From positions 4,011-37,560 of the forward strand of contig JAGIAP010000009.1 of NCBI GenBank assembly GCA_017744805.1: a stretch of DNA of 33,550 nt, written 5' to 3'. The position numbers were made by a program, and so were the translations under genes. The stretch's first letter is position 1. Each line of letters opens with the position of its first letter. Below, piece after piece: positions 31,511 to 33,550 of the stretch. The DNA is from Chitinophagaceae bacterium (GTDB lineage: Bacteria > Bacteroidota > Bacteroidia > Chitinophagales > Chitinophagaceae). A model generated the notes under the pieces. That model made no database searches, was not told the origin of the DNA, and worked only from the letters and a program-made list of their open reading frames with translations.

Positions 31511-33550
31511 ATGAACTTCAATATAAACAAAGCGTTTACCGCCATCATCATACTGGCCCTGGCCGTGCCCTGTTCGCGGGTAGCTGGCCAGACCTATATC
31601 TCACCAGCCGTCATCAGATCCCTGGGAGATAATTCGTCATCAATGATGCAGAATATCCCTGCGCCTTTCGAGATCACTGCAACCCCATCCAAATGGGACA
31701 AGGAATCCGCCGTGATCATCGCTTACTCACGGAACCTGGTGCTGGATAAAAAAGGCAGCTTCCTGAGCTCGAACAAAATGCTCTATTTCTTTGAGACCAG
31801 GAGATTCAGGATCAAACTGCTCGATATGAATGCAGTGAATAAATTCTCCGAGATCTATTTCCGATATTCAAGCAGCGAGGACGGTTTTATTGCCCGCGTT
31901 ATCAAACCCGGCTATCTCCCCCTTATCATCGATCTGAAAAAAGCGGTGAAGATCCCTTCCGGCAATGATATCCCCGAGTATTACCAGAGCATCACCACTG
32001 ATCTTACAGACAGGAATTATTCCTATTACAAGCTCCCGGTCGGAGACCTGGAGCCCGGTGATATTCTGGAATATATGTCTACCACCAAAAGTAGTTTCAA
32101 CACTTTCAATGCCAGTTATCTCCAGCTCACTCCCCAGTATGAGATCTGCGCCAAGGAATACCCGATCATGTATAACGAGATCGGTATCGATACCGATAAG
32201 AAGACCTTCTTCAAATCCCTGGCCCTGAACGGCGCGCCCGCTTTCAAAAAAGAAGATGCCGCGGAAAAAGGATTCTCCCGTTTCCTTTTCATCGATAAGG
32301 ACCGCGATCGCTTCAAGGACGTGAATTTCGTTACACCACTGATGCAGTTCCCCATTGTCAAATACCAGGTGAACTATGCAAAAAGTGAAGATGTCCGTGG
32401 TGCGTTCATCGGGCAGATCGGTGAACTGAAAAGTAATTTCAGCAAAGAAGAGCTGGCCCAGAAAGCATGGGAAGATATCGAGAACCAAAAGAAGACGGTG
32501 TTCGGGGAAAGCCGCATCACTGTTAGTTCCCTGCTCTCCGATATCAGATCCGCGGATGGAAAGAGATGGAGCGATGAAGAATTCATCGAGAAAAGCTGGT
32601 ACCTCATCCGGCATAAAGTGCTTTACCAAAACTCCTATCTCTCCGATAAAGAATTCGTTTGCCTGTTCAATGGTGTACTGGAAGACAGGAAGATCAATCC
32701 TGAACTGGTGATCAGCATCGGCAACAATGTCGGGAAACTCAACGATATCCTATTCGAAGGTGAGATCCGTTATATGGTGAAGATCGGCGACAAATTCTAT
32801 TTCAACCCCAGTGATTATTCCAATCCCGGCGAACTGGTGGAACCACTGGTAGGCAATGAAGCCTATATCATTTCAGCGCCTCCACGCAAGAGCGATATCC
32901 CTGAGATCAAGCCCATCAAATTACCAGACACCAAAGCCTACGATAATATGCAGGTGGCAGAGATGGAAGCCGAGCTGGACGCCAATATGGAAAAACTGAA
33001 GGTGATCCGCAACTCCGCTTACACCGGCATTTATAAGGCAAAGAACACGAGGGAGCTCCTCAGTTATCATCCATTCATATTGACAGACTATCAATATTAC
33101 GATGGTGAGGACCCCACAAAAAAAATGTACAAAAAGGAACTGGAACGATACGAGACCAATGTAGCCGCAGCCAAAGCAGCCTTCACCAAAAAAAGGCCTG
33201 AGCTCGCTAAAGAGAACGTGCAGAGAGAATACCAGCAAAAAGTGGATGAGGTGAAATTCACGCTGCTCAATGATGGCCGCTCCCCCAAAAAACGTACGCT
33301 CGGCTACCGCGAAGAATTCGAGCTGCCCGATATGGTGAAAAAAGCAGGCAAGAAATTCCTGGTCAACCTGCCAGGCCTCATCGGTGGACAGTTACAGATC
33401 AAGGATGAAGAAAGGAACCGTGAATACGATATGGATGTGAGATATCCCCGCAGTCTTTCCTGGACCATCAATTTCAAGATCCCTGCAGGCTATACGGTTT
33501 CCGGCCTCAATGATCTCAACACGAAAGTGCAACACGAATGTGGCCTCTTC
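31511..33550 (+). CDS. Secreted DUF3857-like protein, apparently degenerate transglutaminase domain; 3' end missing
   Basis: The frame is open from ATG 31511 to the right edge (680 codons), so the track omits it. A signal peptide (NKAFTAIIILALAVPCSRVAGQ) is followed by a DUF3857-like beta region and then a segment that aligns by eye with the partner's transglutaminase core: EKSWYLIRHKVLYQNSYL, FVCLFNGVLEDRKI and GEIRYMVKIGDKFYFNPSD. At the triad positions I see Cys384, but Glu418 in place of His and Pro433 in place of Asp, so catalysis is unlikely. A charged, probably helical segment (about 480-570; KKMYKKELERYETNVAAAKAAF) follows, then a beta-rich domain resembling the partner's tail. It starts 7 bases after the intact protein, suggesting an enzyme/pseudoenzyme pair. 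Confidence 0.85.
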   Translation, partial: MNFNINKAFTAIIILALAVPCSRVAGQTYISPAVIRSLGDNSSSMMQNIPAPFEITATPSKWDKESAVIIAYSRNLVLDKKGSFLSSNKMLYFFETRRFRIKLLDMNAVNKFSEIYFRYSSSEDGFIARVIKPGYLPLIIDLKKAVKIPSGNDIPEYYQSITTDLTDRNYSYYKLPVGDLEPGDILEYMSTTKSSFNTFNASYLQLTPQYEICAKEYPIMYNEIGIDTDKKTFFKSLALNGAPAFKKEDAAEKGFSRFLFIDKDRDRFKDVNFVTPLMQFPIVKYQVNYAKSEDVRGAFIGQIGELKSNFSKEELAQKAWEDIENQKKTVFGESRITVSSLLSDIRSADGKRWSDEEFIEKSWYLIRHKVLYQNSYLSDKEFVCLFNGVLEDRKINPELVISIGNNVGKLNDILFEGEIRYMVKIGDKFYFNPSDYSNPGELVEPLVGNEAYIISAPPRKSDIPEIKPIKLPDTKAYDNMQVAEMEAELDANMEKLKVIRNSAYTGIYKAKNTRELLSYHPFILTDYQYYDGEDPTKKMYKKELERYETNVAAAKAAFTKKRPELAKENVQREYQQKVDEVKFTLLNDGRSPKKRTLGYREEFELPDMVKKAGKKFLVNLPGLIGGQLQIKDEERNREYDMDVRYPRSLSWTINFKIPAGYTVSGLNDLNTKVQHECGLF

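Noticed and set aside
29557-32629. Long minus-strand ORFs (360, 290 and 253 codons) antisense to the two DUF3857/transglutaminase genes
   Set aside because: They mirror the codon pattern of the plus-strand genes, have no domain motifs or start signals, and the plus-strand proteins have signal peptides and a clear catalytic triad.
1-33550. CRISPR array, prophage, insertion sequence, toxin-antitoxin or known defence system, tRNA/rRNA
   Set aside because: No evenly spaced direct repeats, transposase/integrase motifs or tRNA T-loop signatures were seen; the helicase at 25282-27180 has no nuclease or other defence partner beside it.

Overview
The window looks like the chromosome of a Bacteroidota member, most likely of the Chitinophagaceae/Chitinophagales. 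Reasons: several upstream regions carry the Bacteroidota -7 promoter element TAnnTTTG (often exactly TACCTTTG); starts lack clear Shine-Dalgarno sites; a 1,156-residue secreted protein ends in a type IX secretion type-B (gliding-motility-associated) C-terminal domain; and menaquinone synthesis is represented by the futalosine-route enzyme MqnA. No rRNA, tRNA, CRISPR array, insertion sequence, integrase or phage gene was seen. Gene order looks chromosomal and housekeeping, with one accessory-looking glycan/surface block.

Layout. 1-1.25 kb: tail of a GNAT acetyltransferase, a queuosine-precursor transporter (YhhQ) and a small membrane protein. 1.4-13.6 kb: surface-glycan block with a YfhO-type membrane protein, two GT2 glycosyltransferases on the minus strand, then on the plus strand a GT9-like glycosyltransferase, a class I methyltransferase, an FkbM methyltransferase, a Wzx-like flippase and a large T9SS cargo protein with a six-repeat propeller-like region, PKD domains, a carbohydrate-binding-like domain and Ig-like repeats. 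13.6-18.0 kb: mqnA, purB, a second GNAT, prfC. 18.0-21.9 kb: YitT-family protein, an intergenic triplicate repeat, an unknown 128-aa protein, an aldose-1-epimerase-like protein, a MacB/FtsX-like permease. 21.9-23.7 kb: tsaD and trmN6 (yfiC), both acting on tRNA A37. 23.7-27.2 kb: a long inverted repeat, a LYS1/saccharopine-dehydrogenase-like enzyme, a previously untracked 26-codon small ORF with its own promoter, and an SF1 (UPF1/IGHMBP2-like) helicase. 27.3-29.2 kb: aquaporin Z and a class I methyltransferase, each followed by a related hairpin that begins with the same 25 bases. 29.5 kb to the end: two consecutive secreted DUF3857/transglutaminase-like proteins; the first has a full Cys-His-Asp triad, the second (running off the window) seems to have lost it.

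How the genes work together. The 1.4-13.6 kb block can be read as assembly, methyl decoration and membrane flipping of a surface glycan, next to a T9SS-exported adhesin-like protein; this link is by proximity only. Other neighbourhoods serve translation (prfC, tsaD, trmN6, yhhQ), purine synthesis and respiration. Nothing resembles a complete known defence system. The observations most worth following up are the 26-aa small ORF, promoter elements placed only 4-8 bases before start codons (candidate leaderless mRNAs), the long inverted repeat between convergent genes, the twin hairpins, the active/inactive transglutaminase pair, and the triplicate repeat beside an unknown gene.

Many track starts were revised, because the extended versions begin at TTG inside a promoter or run antisense through a neighbour: YfhO protein 1409, GT2 5998, GT9 6083, mqnA 14383, purB 14449, GNAT 16301, YitT 18009, LYS1-like 25152, helicase 27180. 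All function calls are from reading motifs by eye; no database search was run.
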